64,000 nt of DNA from Coniella vitis (lineage: Eukaryota; Ascomycota; Sordariomycetes; Diaporthales; Schizoparmaceae). The notes beneath the pieces are model-generated. The model saw nothing but the letters and a program-made list of their open reading frames with translations. It was not told the origin of the DNA and searched no databases. Positions 22,901-35,246 of this stretch are shown in pieces. The translations under genes were made by a program, and so were the position numbers. The stretch is from positions 682,001 to 746,000 of the forward strand of contig WUJK01000008.1 of NCBI GenBank assembly GCA_011317545.1, read 5' to 3'. Positions within the stretch are counted from its first letter, which is position 1. Each line of letters opens with the position of its first letter.

Positions 22901-24919
22901 AAAAGCGCCAAAGATTGAGCTTCTGACCGCAATGATATCGGTGATGCCCGGAACACGCTGGAACTTAAAATCCTTGTGCTTTGCGTTGCCCACACCAGCC
23001 ACAACCGAGTCCTTTGCTTTGGCTCTCTTGATCCGCCGCCACACGGCCCCGGATTCTGTGCTGATAATGACTGCTCCGTGCTCTCCAACATCGACCGACC
23101 TCACACCGTCCTTATGAGCGGTCCAAATACAGACTGGTGGCCCAACGGCATTCTTGATCTTGGAAGGGTTTGTGGTTGATGTGGATGAGTGGGCGTCCGC
23201 CTTTGGGGCCAAGAGATTCATATGAAAGAGATCCCCCCTGCCAGTAAGAGCGACAATAGTCTCGCCGCCCGATGCAATGTGTCTGATACGATTCCTCTCT
23301 GGGTCATACCCGGAGAAGGTGATCGATATCCCACCAAAACTATCGTTTGTCAAGGCATCGCCATAGGGGAACTTGACAATGTTATAGCCGTAAGCGGTGA
23401 ATATAATGACAGCCTGGTTTGCCAGCAGGCAAGTAGTTGCCTTGTCTATTGCCGAAACCATAACGATGGGTGCCGACAGCAAAGAAGCTGCCACCCTGCG
23501 CGGTGTTGCTTGAACTTGAAGGGATCTCGAGTCTGCATCCATGAGCGCAAGCTGACCAACGTTCTTGCCCCAGCAAAACAACGCGGAACTGTTGTAAGCT
23601 ACCGAATGAATGGTAGAAGCAGCAATACCAGTGATTACCTCCTTCTTCAGTGGTCCAAATACCTGCCTTGGTGCGGTGGTAAATGGCTCTTCACCCTTAT
23701 TCACTGGTTCAGGCAAGGAATAGCCAAGCACGGAATTGGCATTCGAGCCCCAATTCCACAGTTCCCCATTGTCTGTGATGATCATGGTGTGGTTTTGGCC
23801 AAGGGCGGCCTGAACCACCTTCTTGTTCGCTAAGCCTCCTTGGACAGGCGTATAAGTGAAGCGAGTATTTTCGTCTCCAAGACCAAGTCGACCGCCGCGA
23901 CCAACGCCGCAGACGTACAAATTTGAGACAGGATCCGTTGTGATAATCGCACTATGATACTTGGATAGTACCACGTCCTGGACTGACAGGTCTCTGAACC
24001 GTGTGAGAGTCGGTATTCCGTCTAAACTATGCGATCTTGAAGCGGGAAGGTCGATGCTCGCTTGCTCGAGATATTCATCATAAAACCTCTGTAGTAGGTG
24101 TTCAGGGCGTTGTAAATATACACGTTCGGGGAATTGACGGTCATCTTCGTCTCCCAGGCCTAAGGTCAAATTTTTGTTGCTCCCGAACGCGAACAGCTCC
24201 GAGCCAACGTGAGCCTCTGCAGATTTTGCGTCCCGCCCAGCCTCACCCTCCTCGTCTTCTGAGTCGTCGTCAGGTTGGTTCCTTATCTTGACAGCATCCA
24301 GGTCGCGCTGAGCGATTGTTGAATTATACAAATCAAAGGGTGATAAGCCCTCATGGTCCTTTGTCCTGATTAGACGTCCAGCCTTGGACACGGATACGCC
24401 CACAGTCTGCCATGTCAAATCCCTGCGCTCTTTCTCCAGCAACATCCTAGCAATCGAGATATTTCCAGCATACAAAGCACGATGCAGCGCATTCCACCCG
24501 CTCTCAGGATCCTGTACATGAAGGTCGATCGCGGGGTGGCTGAGCAAGATTTCGACAAAATCAATCGCATCGTGAGCGGTCGAGGAAGCAGCACGCAGCA
24601 GAATCGTCAGACCAGCATGATCTCGGCTGTTAACCTCGGCGCGGCCAAAGTTGATATTTGCAAACCGATTTGGACCTGCGCCCCCAGAGCCGTAGCCCAA
24701 GGGCTTGCGCATCTTTGTTGTCTGTCGCGGGGAGGTGCCGAAGGAGCCGGGACTACAGCCCATGCCTCCTGTTGCTCCTCCTGCCCCTCCTCCTCCTCCT
24801 ACTCCTGACCCTATATGGGGGCTCTTGGTAGCATTTTGGGAACCGTAGCTGGCGGGAGCCAGCAGGCGCCGGAAGCGATCGACATCGTGATCGATCCAGG
24901 CTTTCCAGAGGCTGCTCAT
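19975..24919 (-). CDS. Ankyrin-RCC1-BTB protein (IBtk / S. pombe Btb3-like Cul3 adaptor)
   Basis: Large multidomain protein with the architecture of human IBtk and S. pombe Btb3, predicted substrate adaptors of Cullin-3 ubiquitin ligases. Exons 24919-21866 and 21798-19975 join in phase 0 (ELMLDR then LAEICQQ) to 1625 aa. The start ATG encodes MSSLWKAW; upstream codons in frame are not ATG. Order: Gly-rich loop and ankyrin repeats (about 60-205; HAGLTILLRAA and GWNALHRALYAGN), RCC1 repeats (about 240-640; ELFAFGSNKNLTLGLGDED and GELWNWGSNANSVLG), a divergent BTB (about 760-850), a second clear BTB (about 898-1015; DADALIYLDGDSIPAHSALL), then a disordered tail of about 600 residues. The tail is rich in Ser/Pro and Lys/Glu and ends in Arg-Gly repeats and a run of 11 Gly. 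The RG tail suggests RNA or methyltransferase contacts, which is inference. Confidence 0.9.
20009..20042 (-). repeat. GGN microsatellite coding poly-Gly
   Basis: CCT/CCA triplets on the + strand read as GGN codons on the coding strand and give the uninterrupted Gly run near the C-terminus of the ankyrin-RCC1-BTB protein. Confidence 0.9.
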
Positions 24920-27487
24920 GAGATCGAAGGGGCGGTGCGAGATAGCAGGACTCTCCCAACACTTCACAAAGGGCACCTCGCTATGATCTCGAGCTGGATC
25001 ACGGCTTGTTTAAAGGCGCGGGTGGAAGCGCGGAAGAGAGCCTCTGCGGGGCAAGGAAAAATATTGGTCGTCGGGACGAATTCGTATGCGGCGCCAAAAA
25101 ATGGTAGCGTGTTGTAGCGTGTGCGTTTCGCAAAGTTGCCACTCTGGAGGTAAATGGGCGGAAGCGACGCCGATAAGAGTCACGGCGGCCAATGTCCTTG
25201 CCCGACTTGGAAGACTGCCGCAGTCGATATTATATCAGTGGCTGCGGAACGACGAGACGAAGCAGAAAACGCGCACGAGGATTGGCTGAGAACGCCTGCT
25301 GCCTGGGTCGAAGCAACAAGGGAAAGCGAAGACTTTGCTAGTGAAGAGCTTTGGAGGGGCTGTTGTTGGTTGCGGAAGATGGGCGTCGGTGTCTTTATGA
25401 CGGAGCAGTACTTGGGTCCTCGTGTACAGTACAATGTACTTTGTACTTCACGTTGAGTGACGCTGTCATTGCGCTGGCCAATCAAGGTAGCGGGCTTTAC
25501 AGTGTGCTTCAGAGAGCAACGGCCGTGGGCTCCTTCCTGCCACAGCAGCGCCCTAATCATCATAAGTGACTCGCGCTAACACCTGCGCGACACAAGTCGA
25601 TGGATGTCGACGAAGACGGCTGCAATTGAGAAGGGTCGTTACAGCGCCAAACCGTCATAGATACACACAGACCCTCGGTTTTGGCGCATTTAGGGCGTGC
25701 AAGCACTGTGGGTCTGCTGTGCGGTCTTCATACATACTAAGGTACTTGGGTAGTACCCCTAGGACCCTGAAGCCACAGGCTGGCTGCACGACAATTGTAA
25801 TCCAGAATATCTCGAGAGGTTATGTAACATTGCACCGGATGCACCAGGTAACAAGGGAGCACAATAGGAACTTTTTTAGGAATGAGAAACACACAGCTAT
25901 CCAAGTAACAATAGCCTATTATACTACACAAATCGTTGTCTACCACAGTCCGCCAAGTCAGCCAGCACTTTGCCGCCCCATTCTATACTACCATGCAAGC
26001 GAACTGAGTACAGCTCCATCGTAGAGTCGCGAGGTATCAATTACTATGTGCTATGGTATAGCAAACATCCATATTATGTACGTAGTAATCGCAAGCCGTT
26101 TGACGTTGCACAAGATCACGTACTTTCCCAGTCACACAGTAAAGTACTAGGTAAGCAAAAAAGCAGCTGTGCCTTCCCGCTTCGAGCATGCCGCTGGCGC
26201 TTCAGGGAGAAATGTACCTCGGCATTGCGTGGACAGGACGGTACCATGTACATGTTATCGCTTCCAAATCTAGCGGCCTGGCTCTCAGCATCTGCCAAAG
26301 GACATCTATGTTCACTTGCACTGTCAGCATCTTATCTTCTGGTGCCACCACTGGACCGTAGACTCTATAGTACCGTAGGTTGTCATTCGCCCGTGCTATT
26401 TCTTCGCACATTGTCATTCGCAATCACCAACCCAAGATAACAGGTGATCGGATAGGGCCGGGCGCTACTGCACTGGTCTTCTAGTGCCGTGGTGTTGTGC
26501 CAGGTGTGCCTACCGCCGTGGTAGGGACGTGCTAAGGCACGGTCTGTCACTGTGCTATCCTGATGATAGCAGCTATCGCAGCACTGTCAGCCTATAAGTT
26601 GGGCGCTTCAGCGCTGAAACCGCCCTTGCGGCACAGTGTGCACCATGGCTGTCACGGGCGGCAGCTTCACCTTGTCAAGCTGTCGAGCGCATGACGAAAG
26701 AGCCGCCTCGCCAGGGGCATCACAAGGTTCTCGTCCTTCGCTTTGTGCGCTTCTCACGCCCACACACACATACCCTGACAACTGGCTCCCCCAGACCTTT
26801 GCTCGCTTCAGTACAGAGTAGCGCTCAATACGGATCCCCTGCGCCGGGGTTCGATGGCACGGTCTTATCCTGGGCTTTATCGGCCTTGTCCTGTGACCTC
26901 ACCCATCCATCGTCCTCGACCTCTCTTTCTCCTGGGGGTTCTGCAACCATCTTTGCAACCATCTCTTCCTCAATAACCCTTGGCGACTGACGAACGGCCC
27001 GGATATCTATTGATCAACATGTCTGTGGCCCTCTAGATCTGCATTGCAGCTGCGCCTACTCGACGATATACAAGAGTCATTCCCGACGTACGCCATACAC
27101 TGACGCCTTCGTCGCATCGTTGCCTGGCTTCAACGCACGCCTGCCTGGGCATATCCACCTACAGCCGACTGCTTTCCCTGTGCAGGGCCTCGCCAACGTC
27201 GCCTTGATATCCTATTGCCTGTCCGCCTTCACAGACGTGCACAATGGATGCAGATGTTCGGTGGAATCGAGAGTAACCGCTCGCAAGCCCCCGTCCCCCG
27301 CCATTTTCGCCAACGCCATTACCATCGGCTTTCTACTTTGTAAAGCTAGCAGCCTCCTGCAAGACCTTGACCATTACCATCGCTAGCCTACAGTTTTTGA
27401 CGACGTATTCCGACCACACATTCATTCTTATTCGTTCCCACGATCCGACCAAGTTTTGCTATTCTTGGTGGCTTTGCATCTTCCAGC
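24920..27487. other. 2.6 kb spacer between divergent genes
   Basis: This lies between the BTB gene start (-) and ATG13 (+). Around 25400-26100 there are several GTAC-containing and ACTATGT-type motifs (for example 25408-25449, 25731-25762, 26041-26088), and a TGCTATC stem-loop at 26553-26571. The last 800 nt before ATG13 is C/T-rich and may be a long leader or hold a leader intron. Open frames here (up to 156 codons) have no domain-like features. Confidence 0.45.
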
Positions 27488-30364
27488 ATGCATCAACACC
27501 CAAGGCATCCTCCGAGGGTGTCTTCTCCCGCGTCCTCTCCACAGACAAATGCCACTAGATCGAACAATTCAAGGGATTCCGTAGGTGAGCGGGTGAGGGC
27601 ACCTCTTGATGGTCCGCGGCAAGAGGGGTCAAACTCCATGGGAAGCGGAGAGCTAGCATTTTTTGGCCCCAGCCGCGAAAGCGTCAAGAAGCTCGATCAG
27701 ATACTCCAGGTAAAATCACTCGATGGTTGTTGCTTTTTCTTCCCGCCCTGGCTAAGTAAAATGTAGAATTTCTTCTTCAAAGCTGGCTCAATCATAGCCA
27801 CTTCCCGTGTGAACACCAAACGCATTGCAGACTCGAAACCAAATAAATGGGTAATGAGGACCTTCCCTTCCCACCACAAACCTTGACGTGCTGCGAGCTG
27901 TACTAACAAGAGTACACAAAAGTTCTCGCTCACGACCGACGAGGTCGAACAATGCCGCAATGAACTCCAAATTTGGAAGACGGCTACCACCTTCGAGAAC
28001 CCCTTCCCGCCCATGATTGTCGAGACGTACCTCGACGCGTCTCAATTGTCACCGAGTCAATGCCTCGTGCTTACGCAGCAAAATGGCAAAGAGTATAATG
28101 TTCTCGAAGCTCTCAACTCCCTTGATGCAAGTGGTGCCGGTCCCACTATCAAGGGACAGAATACTGAGATCATACTGGAGAGGTGGCGCTTCGAACTAAA
28201 GCCTATTGCCATCGAGGACATTGAAGAATTTGGACACACCCTCCCAACGGTCTACAAGAAGGCCGTCGTATACTTCAGATCGCTGTGGAGCACCGTGAGA
28301 CTATGGCCTGCGTTCAGGTTCGCTTTGCAATCTCGAAAAGAGGGGCGGCCGTCTGCGCTGGAGGTTAAGTGCCGCTTTCTGACCAGCGAGAGGGAGTCAA
28401 CAGGTATCGACCTGCTTCGTCACCCGCTCGGTGAAGCCGGTGAAGCGGTGACAGATTACCTGTTTGGTGACCTGGAGGTACCTGCAGGTCGTCTGCTTGC
28501 CTCGGTCACGTATCGAAATGAATGCAATTTTAAGCTCGTCAACGCTGAATCACTGCTCAGCTCACGTTTTACGGCCATTGATGAGCACCTCTTCAGGCCA
28601 ACGTTGGCTCAGCACAGAGGACATCGTCGCCGCGATACATCTGCGGAAGTGGGCTCCCTTCCTTCTCGACGCCGCGGCCAAGAGCTAGATCCCGAAGACG
28701 TTCAACAAGCTTATGGCAGTATGTCCACGTTCCACGGTGCTGGACCTCTGGGAACAAGCCCTATTACAGCTCTGAGGGCTGCAAAACCTATGGGATCAGG
28801 GGCTAGTTCACCGTCTGGCTCAGCGCCTGCGAGCATGGACGACCCACCAAATTCGCTACCAATACGTCCTTCGGTGCGCGGCAAAGAATCTCTTGGAAGG
28901 CGAACCTCAATAACATTCCAACCCTTTAAAGCGGGGTCGTTGTCCGGCTCGCCCAGAATCCCCGAAGGAGAGATTCCTTCTTCCCCTGTTGTTGGATCGC
29001 GACAATCTGGCTTGAGCGCCTTGGCACAGGCGCGTAATCGCAACTCGCTCATTGTGGGCATGCCCGCTTCTCTCCGCGGTGGACCACCAGCGGTCGACAT
29101 ACCCGCGAGCCCATCCTCAAGACCGAGCGGGAGTCGCATCAGCAGCAGCTTCGGTCATCGGCGGGCAAAATCATCATTTGGTGGTCAAAGTCGAGGCGGC
29201 GACGATGACCAGGCCAGCAGCGGAAGACAAAGTCTGTCTTCTTCGATAGCCCAGCCCGGTTCGGGTCTATTGGCAGACACTGGCGGCCCAGCTAGCTCTG
29301 GGTCCTTGAATGCCGATGATGATAACATCTCAGAGTTCTTGAAGCTTCTGGACAGTCGGAAGACACTGGCGAGCTTCGAATCGGCTGGAAAGGGCGAAGC
29401 GAACACCAAGAGAACGGTGGCTCAGCTCTCCAAGTTTCAAGTGATGCGCGACTCGAACAATGCCCTTACAGAATCTATGGCGTCTTCGATGCAATTATAT
29501 CGGTCGTCTAGCTCGTCTAGTAGACAGCTAACAAGCGTGCCTGGCATGGTTGCACCAGCCTCCATGTCGATTTCATCTTCTCCTGGCAAACCTCTATCTC
29601 CGCACACACCTCATACCCCCGCTATACCGTCACGGCTGAGTGAGAACTCCATTATTGATTATGATGCACACGCCCAAGCCACCCGCAGAGCCACGCGTGT
29701 TGCTCCACAAATCTCATCAACTGAGGAGGAACAAGGGGCAGAGCAACCCATCAGTCCAGAAGGCACCACGGCAATTGACATTCCTCTACCACTATCTCCT
29801 AGGCTCCTACATTCCAATCGCCGTTCGAGTTCCGTTGCTCAGCAGCAGCGCAACATGGCGGAAGACGACGAGGGGGATGGAGCATTTGGCAGCCGTCGTA
29901 GTATCAGTCTAGGTGCGGAGAGGGATCCTCCGACACTCAGCACGCTGCTTGGTATGGAGCCAAGTGGCTCTGCGGCCGACACCGCAGGTCTACAGTCTCC
30001 GGCTCGGATACACGCCTCTGGTGTGACTGGTTCTCTATGCTCTGTAGAACGCGATGGAGCAACTCCAGGAAGCCTACTCCATGGCAACACGTCAGACGTA
30101 ACCCCTCGGCTACGGTATAAGAGTACCCGAAATCGACCGACGCCGCCGCAGTCATCTCGTGGGAGCTTTGTCGGCAGTGGCAGCGGCCGACATAGCATGG
30201 GTCGTGGCGATAACGAAGCTGACGATGAGCCACTTGTCTTTGACATGCAGGTGAGCGAAATGGGTCGTCGAAGCCTTGAAGAAGGGCGAGGAGGTGGAAG
30301 TATCGGAAGCAGCACAAATGACAGGTTATACGAGCAGCGGGGTGTGTCTAGGAGAGGTTGGTGA
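27488..30364 (+). CDS. ATG13: ATG13, regulatory subunit of the Atg1 autophagy kinase complex
   Basis: Scaffold that links Atg1 kinase, Atg17 and TORC1 input at the start of autophagy. Exons 27488-27709, 27767-27850 and 27923-30364 join in phase 0 to 915 aa. The 72-nt second intron has a TACTAAC branch point and an AAAG acceptor. The HORMA domain spans about 60-330 (KLDQILQNFFFKAG, NKWFSLTTDE, MIVETYLDAS). The rest is disordered and Ser/Pro-rich, with many possible TORC1 or PKA sites. DDDNISEFLKLLDSRKTL (about 567) resembles the conserved Atg17-binding segment. DDEPLVFDM near the C-terminus (about 869) resembles the motif that binds the Atg1 MIT domains. The assignment rests on the HORMA domain plus both motifs; the length fits filamentous fungi. 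Confidence 0.95.
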
Positions 30365-31751
30365 AACCAAGCATCAGCGCTGCTGCAGACGATGTTAATG
30401 GCATCGGAATACGCCCTTTGCTGAGGTGACCATCCTTTTTGTCGCTCCAAAGTCACAGACTGGACATAATGCTCTATTCCTCAATTACTATGGATACAGG
30501 TATTGGATTGCTTTGACGGATCGGATTTCGACTCCTTTCTCCCTTGTGCGTGTTGGGTCGGGTGTCTATACATGATTGCAAGGAGGTTTTTTTTTGTTTT
30601 TTTGAGGCGTTTTCCAGGGATTGGGGACAGATCAGTCGATATGGGGAAGCGAACGGTTTACTTGGGACAATCGATCGCAAATTTCGGGGCGTTCTTGAGG
30701 GAATTGGGGACGACTGGATGAGCCTAAAGGCATTTTTTGAGTAGGGGGCAAACGGATGCTCGAAGATGAGGGTCCAAAACAGGGGCCAATCAAGGAGCCT
30801 CTATAACATTTGGTCGAGAAGCACTGACATGGAGAGTTTGGCTGCAGAGGATTCAGACCAGTATCTAGTTGGGCCATAGAAATTAGAAGATATCGCTTCA
30901 AAAACACGTGTATCGGCTTCTTGGTTTGTGAAGTGATGAAGGCGCCACTGGCACTGCGGGAGGTACTATGTACGCGGGCTCCTTTGAGGCGAGTAGCTTC
31001 TCTTTTTTGCTCAGGTCAGTGCTGGTGGCTGTGCAGCGCGCTGCTGTAGCGAAACCGAGAAAGGCGCTATATCTTATGAGTTGATCAAAAGGAGGCCCAG
31101 CATTCAGCATGCAGAAGGCCTTTTCTGTTATAACGAAGAAGCGTCTGGCAGCATCATCATACGGGTTTAATGGATGATATGGATGCAATTGCTTGCATAT
31201 ACTAATACTATGATGCAGCGGGTTATTTGTCTTCTCTGTATGTTGGGTTTTCGCGTACCAATTTGCAGGTGATCGCTCAAGGGCCCATAAGTGCCCTGAA
31301 ACACAGCGCACGTCTGTAGGATCTGGGGCGGGGCAATAAGTACATAGTACAAAGTAAAGGGCATGGCGAGCAGGGTTCCGTTCATTGTATTAGGTACCAA
31401 TGTGGCCCGAAGCGACGTGCACATGCGCTGCTGACCGTCGTCATCAGCCGCCCATCCCATGTTCTTGCCTGCTACTGCTACCACCGCCACACTTGCTTGA
31501 CGATCCGCTCCGTGTTCCAACCCTCCTTCTCTCGTCGCCTACCATACGCAGTCTTCTTTTTCGCCTTCACGCTCCGACGGCAAATAACCGAGCCACAAGC
31601 CTGACCGAGGCCTCCTTTCGCGATATAAGCACAGACTTTGGTACTCGTCAGAAAAGGCAGACTCCCTCTGCTGACCTTGTTCTTCCAAAGGACCATCGTT
31701 AGCACCCGATATCATCGACATCTGTGTCTGCTAAACACCAAGGCTGCCATC
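30365..31751. promoter_or_regulatory. Spacer between ATG13 and HSE1, HSE1 promoter
   Basis: A 1.4 kb spacer between genes on the same strand. GTACATAGTAC (31340-31350) and GGTACTATGTACG (30962-30974) are members of the recurring spacer motif. The final 250 nt before HSE1 are C/T-rich, as in a fungal leader. No coding exon or RNA gene is seen. Confidence 0.45.
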
Positions 31752-34508
31752 ATGTTCCGAGCAGCGGCTCCAGGGCCTTACGATGAGGCTATCGGTATGT
31801 TGCCTGCAACCCCCAGAGGACGGATGCCGTCCAGTTCAAGCAAAACAAAGATGTAAGCAATGACGGCAACCGCTAACTTTCTCTGTCAATACAGCCAAGG
31901 CCACGGACGAGAACCTCACTTCCGAAGACTGGGCTGCCATCATGGAGGTATGCGATCGCGTATCCAGCGATACCAACGGCGCCCAAACAGTTGTTCAGGC
32001 CTTAATCAAGCGTCTTGCGCACCGCAATGCAAACGTTCAGCTCTACACACTTGAGGTGAGCAGTCTGATCCATCTACTTGAGACTTACTTCACAAGCGCA
32101 CCTTTTGTGCCCGAACAACACAGCGGCTTCACCACGCGACTAACCAAACGATTTGCGCTTTGAACCAGCTTGCAAATGCCCTCAGTCAAAACTGCGGCAA
32201 GCCGATGCATCGTGAGCTCGCCAGCCGCGCCTTTACCGACGCCCTTCTCAAGCTTGCCAACGACCGCAACACCCGCAGCCAAGTCAAGGCAAAGATCATG
32301 GAGCGCATGAAGGAATGGAGCGACATGTTTAGCAAAGACGCCGATCTGGGAATCATGTACGACGCCTACTACCGCCTCAAGCAGTCCAACCCGCAACTAC
32401 AGCCGCCTTCGGCGCCCCAAAAGACGGGCTTGACAGACCTCGACCGCCAAAAGGAGGAGGAAGAACTGCAGATCGCTCTTAAGCTGTCGCTGCAGGAAGA
32501 AGAGCGCAAGAAGCAGAATCCAGCATCTTCTGCCGCCGTCGCCGGGCCTAGCAACTCGGCGGCAGCGGCTGCTGCGCCCCAGGAGAGTGTCGCTCCTGTA
32601 CAGCAGCCCATGCCTTCTGGAACGACCGCCGCTACAGTCAGCCGTGTGCGTGCGCTCTACGATTTCGTGCCAAGTGAACCGGGCGAGTTGGAGTTCAAGC
32701 GTGGGGACGTGATTGCTGTCCTGGAAAGCGTGTACAAGGACTGGTGGCGCGGCAGTCTAAAGGGCAAAACGGGCATTTTCCCCCTCAATTATGTCGAGAA
32801 GCTTACGGATCCAACACCAGAAGAGCTACAACGCGAGGCACAAATGGAGGCCGAGGTGTTTGCCGAGATCAAGAACGTAGAGAAGCTGTTGACTTTACTC
32901 AGTACCAACAGCGCACCCCGCGAAGAGGATAACGAGGAGATTTCCAAACTCTATCACCAGACTCTGTCCATTCGACCGAAGCTGATCAAGCTAATCGAAA
33001 AGTACTCGCAAAAGAAAGGTGAGTCGAAAGAGAAGGCCTGGAGCTACTCTGGAGCAAGGCGAGGTGACACCAAAGGCTGACGCGTCACAGACGATTTTAC
33101 GCAACTCAACGAGAAGTTCATCAAGGCGCGAAGGGATTACGAGGCTCTACTCGAGTCATCCATGTCACACCCGCCGCAACCTACCTATCAGCAGTATGCG
33201 ATGCGACCTGCGATTCCTCAAGGTTATGGTGGTCCAGCCGGCCCAAATTATCCCACACCAGGACCTCAAGATGCTCATGGATATGGGGCACCACCTAGTG
33301 GGCCATCATATCCGCCTCAGCAAGGGCCACAAGATCCCCAGAGGCTCTACTCTCCCCCGCCATCTCAAGGTGAGATTACCCATGAGACTCTCGTACTGGA
33401 GCGTTTCGTTGGAAGTATTATTGATTCAAGGTGATACAGAACAACTGCCGCAACAGCAATACACCCCCTATCCGCCCACTCAGCAGCAGCACCCCAATTC
33501 ATCGGCCACTTATCCACGGCCTGGCGCGACACCCGCTCCCTTCTATGTCGCCGGCGCGGAGGTGCCACCTTCGCAGGGTTACCCACATATTGACCAAGGC
33601 GGACATGGTTCCTCGGCTGGGACACCACAGGTTGACCCTATCCAGTAAGTCTCTCCTGCGTTACAGTACTGTCCCATGAATGCAAGCTCGGGCCGGCCTT
33701 TGCTTGGAAACATACGGCTCATGCATGTCTTTTTCAAGGTGATTGAGACATGACCAAATCGCGTGAGATACCCACTCCCCAAAGACAAAACCTTGCTTCC
33801 GGTGGCCCTCATTCAACAAGAAACATTCCAGGCTGGCGAGGCCAAACGTGTTGAAGCAAACAAACCACTGACTTTTGAGGGCTACAAAACAGAACGACAG
33901 CCTCCCCGCCTCCAGCAAACCAATACAACCCTTATTCGCGCCCTCCGATTCCCTCCAACCAATCCCAACCTGCTCCCTCAGCACCAGATGACCAGCCCCG
34001 TCCACAGCCAACTTACAACGCTTTTCGCCCGGGAGGTCCGCAGTCGCAACAGCCAAGCCACCCCCACCATCACGCTTACAATGCACGTCCTCAATCCTAC
34101 ATGGCCGGCCTGAATTCACAGGCAGCGGCCTCGTCTCCTCCTCAGCCACAACAGCAGCAGCTCCCGCCACAAAATGCACAACCACCCCCCCAAAAACCCC
34201 AAGAACTAGCCACCTCAGTCTACGATTCGCCGATTGCGCCGCATAATCCGCACTCGCCAACATACCACGCACGTCCTGGGGGCACATACTCACCTGATAT
34301 GCCCACGCCCAGCGCGCCGAGCTACTCGGCGCCGCCTGTGCCAGATGGGACGACAGGAGGAGGAGGATTCGCACCGTCGCCTTTGCATCCGAGTGGAGCT
34401 GCTTATGATGCAAGACAAGGGTTGCCAAGTCAGATGGGTGGAGGTGGGGCTACTGGTGCCGGTGATGGCTCGTACAAGGCTTATATCCCCCCTAACCAGG
34501 CTTATTAG
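31752..34508 (+). CDS. HSE1: HSE1, ESCRT-0 subunit (VHS-UIM-SH3)
   Basis: Partner of Vps27 in ESCRT-0, which gathers ubiquitinated cargo on endosomes. Six exons (31752-31794, 31895-32055, 32169-33018, 33091-33369, 33440-33644, 33893-34508) give 717 aa; all junctions are GT-AG and frames close. The VHS domain covers about 1-140 (LTSEDWAAIMEVCDRV, NANVQLYTLELANALSQNCG). The UIM lies near 167-185 (LQIALKLSLQEEE). The SH3 domain is about 225-282 (RALYDFVPSEPGELEF, DWWRGSL, GIFPLNYVE). A coiled GAT-like segment follows (about 300-400) that should bind Vps27. The last 300 residues are Pro, Gln, Tyr and Gly-rich and disordered. The last intron (248 nt) is long for this locus, so the final exon is slightly less certain, though its frame and composition fit. 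Confidence 0.94.
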
Positions 34509-35246
34509 GAATGTTGTGATGTGTGAAGGGTTTTGGAGGAATCCGGAAGAGGAGGGCCGAGTAGGTTACTTCAGTAGCTCTCTTTTGGCGTTTCAGCGAG
34601 GTGAATGTCAATGGGAGCTGTGGAGGTTCCGTTATTCCTACAGTAAAAGTGGTTGGATGCTAGTAGGCATACGGAATGAGTATTATAATGTTGCGTCCAC
34701 AATACATAGCACGCACGTCCAAGAAAGCGAGATTGTAATCGATTGAGTGGTTCACTAATTGCGAGAGTGTTTAGAAAGGGACGGAAGTATCTATGTGTAA
34801 GGACTGAATATTATTTTTGGGAACAAAAACCAGGAAATAGAATGTGACTGTGAGGCCTGCGTAATTCCATATGTTTCTGTTTTGAGTCTCAAGACTCTTG
34901 GCATCTCCTTCATAATTCACAATCCAATCAGGAAATACAAGCTCACTGGGTTTGTTAATGATGACATATCTTGGTCTATGAGGAATCTGACAGCCCCCTT
35001 GAACGTCATGCCCCTTCCAGTCCTCTTATCCATACAATGCTCCCATACCGTATCGGTACATCTCGCAGGCGAAAAGACCTATTCGAGGCACCCAACGACA
35101 CCATACACTCATACAAGTTGTCTCAACCAAAATACTTGGTAGTAAAGTAGTTCGACATTTCAACACAACAATAGCGCGCCCGGAATCTTTCCAAACATGA
35201 GGCTAGAAAATGCCATAGACAAATGAGCCTCGAGATACTCTACGCA
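34509..35246. other. Convergent spacer, HSE1 (+) and SNF2 gene (-)
   Basis: A 738-nt spacer between facing stop codons, AT-rich and presumably both 3'UTRs. No coding exon, tRNA or notable repeat is recognised. Confidence 0.5.

Noticed and set aside
24920..24976. N-terminal extension of the ankyrin-RCC1-BTB protein by 19 codons
   Set aside because: The frame is open but its first codon is GTG. The first ATG gives MSSLWKAW, which begins the conserved part.
25566..26440. Open frames of 150-156 codons between the BTB gene and ATG13
   Set aside because: They overlap each other, lack domain-like patterns and contain the spacer palindromes seen in other non-coding stretches.
33661..34428. 255-codon open frame on the minus strand opposite the HSE1 3' end
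   Set aside because: It mirrors the Pro/Gln-rich last exon and intron of HSE1, has no domain, and its composition is what the reverse of CCN/CAR codons would give.
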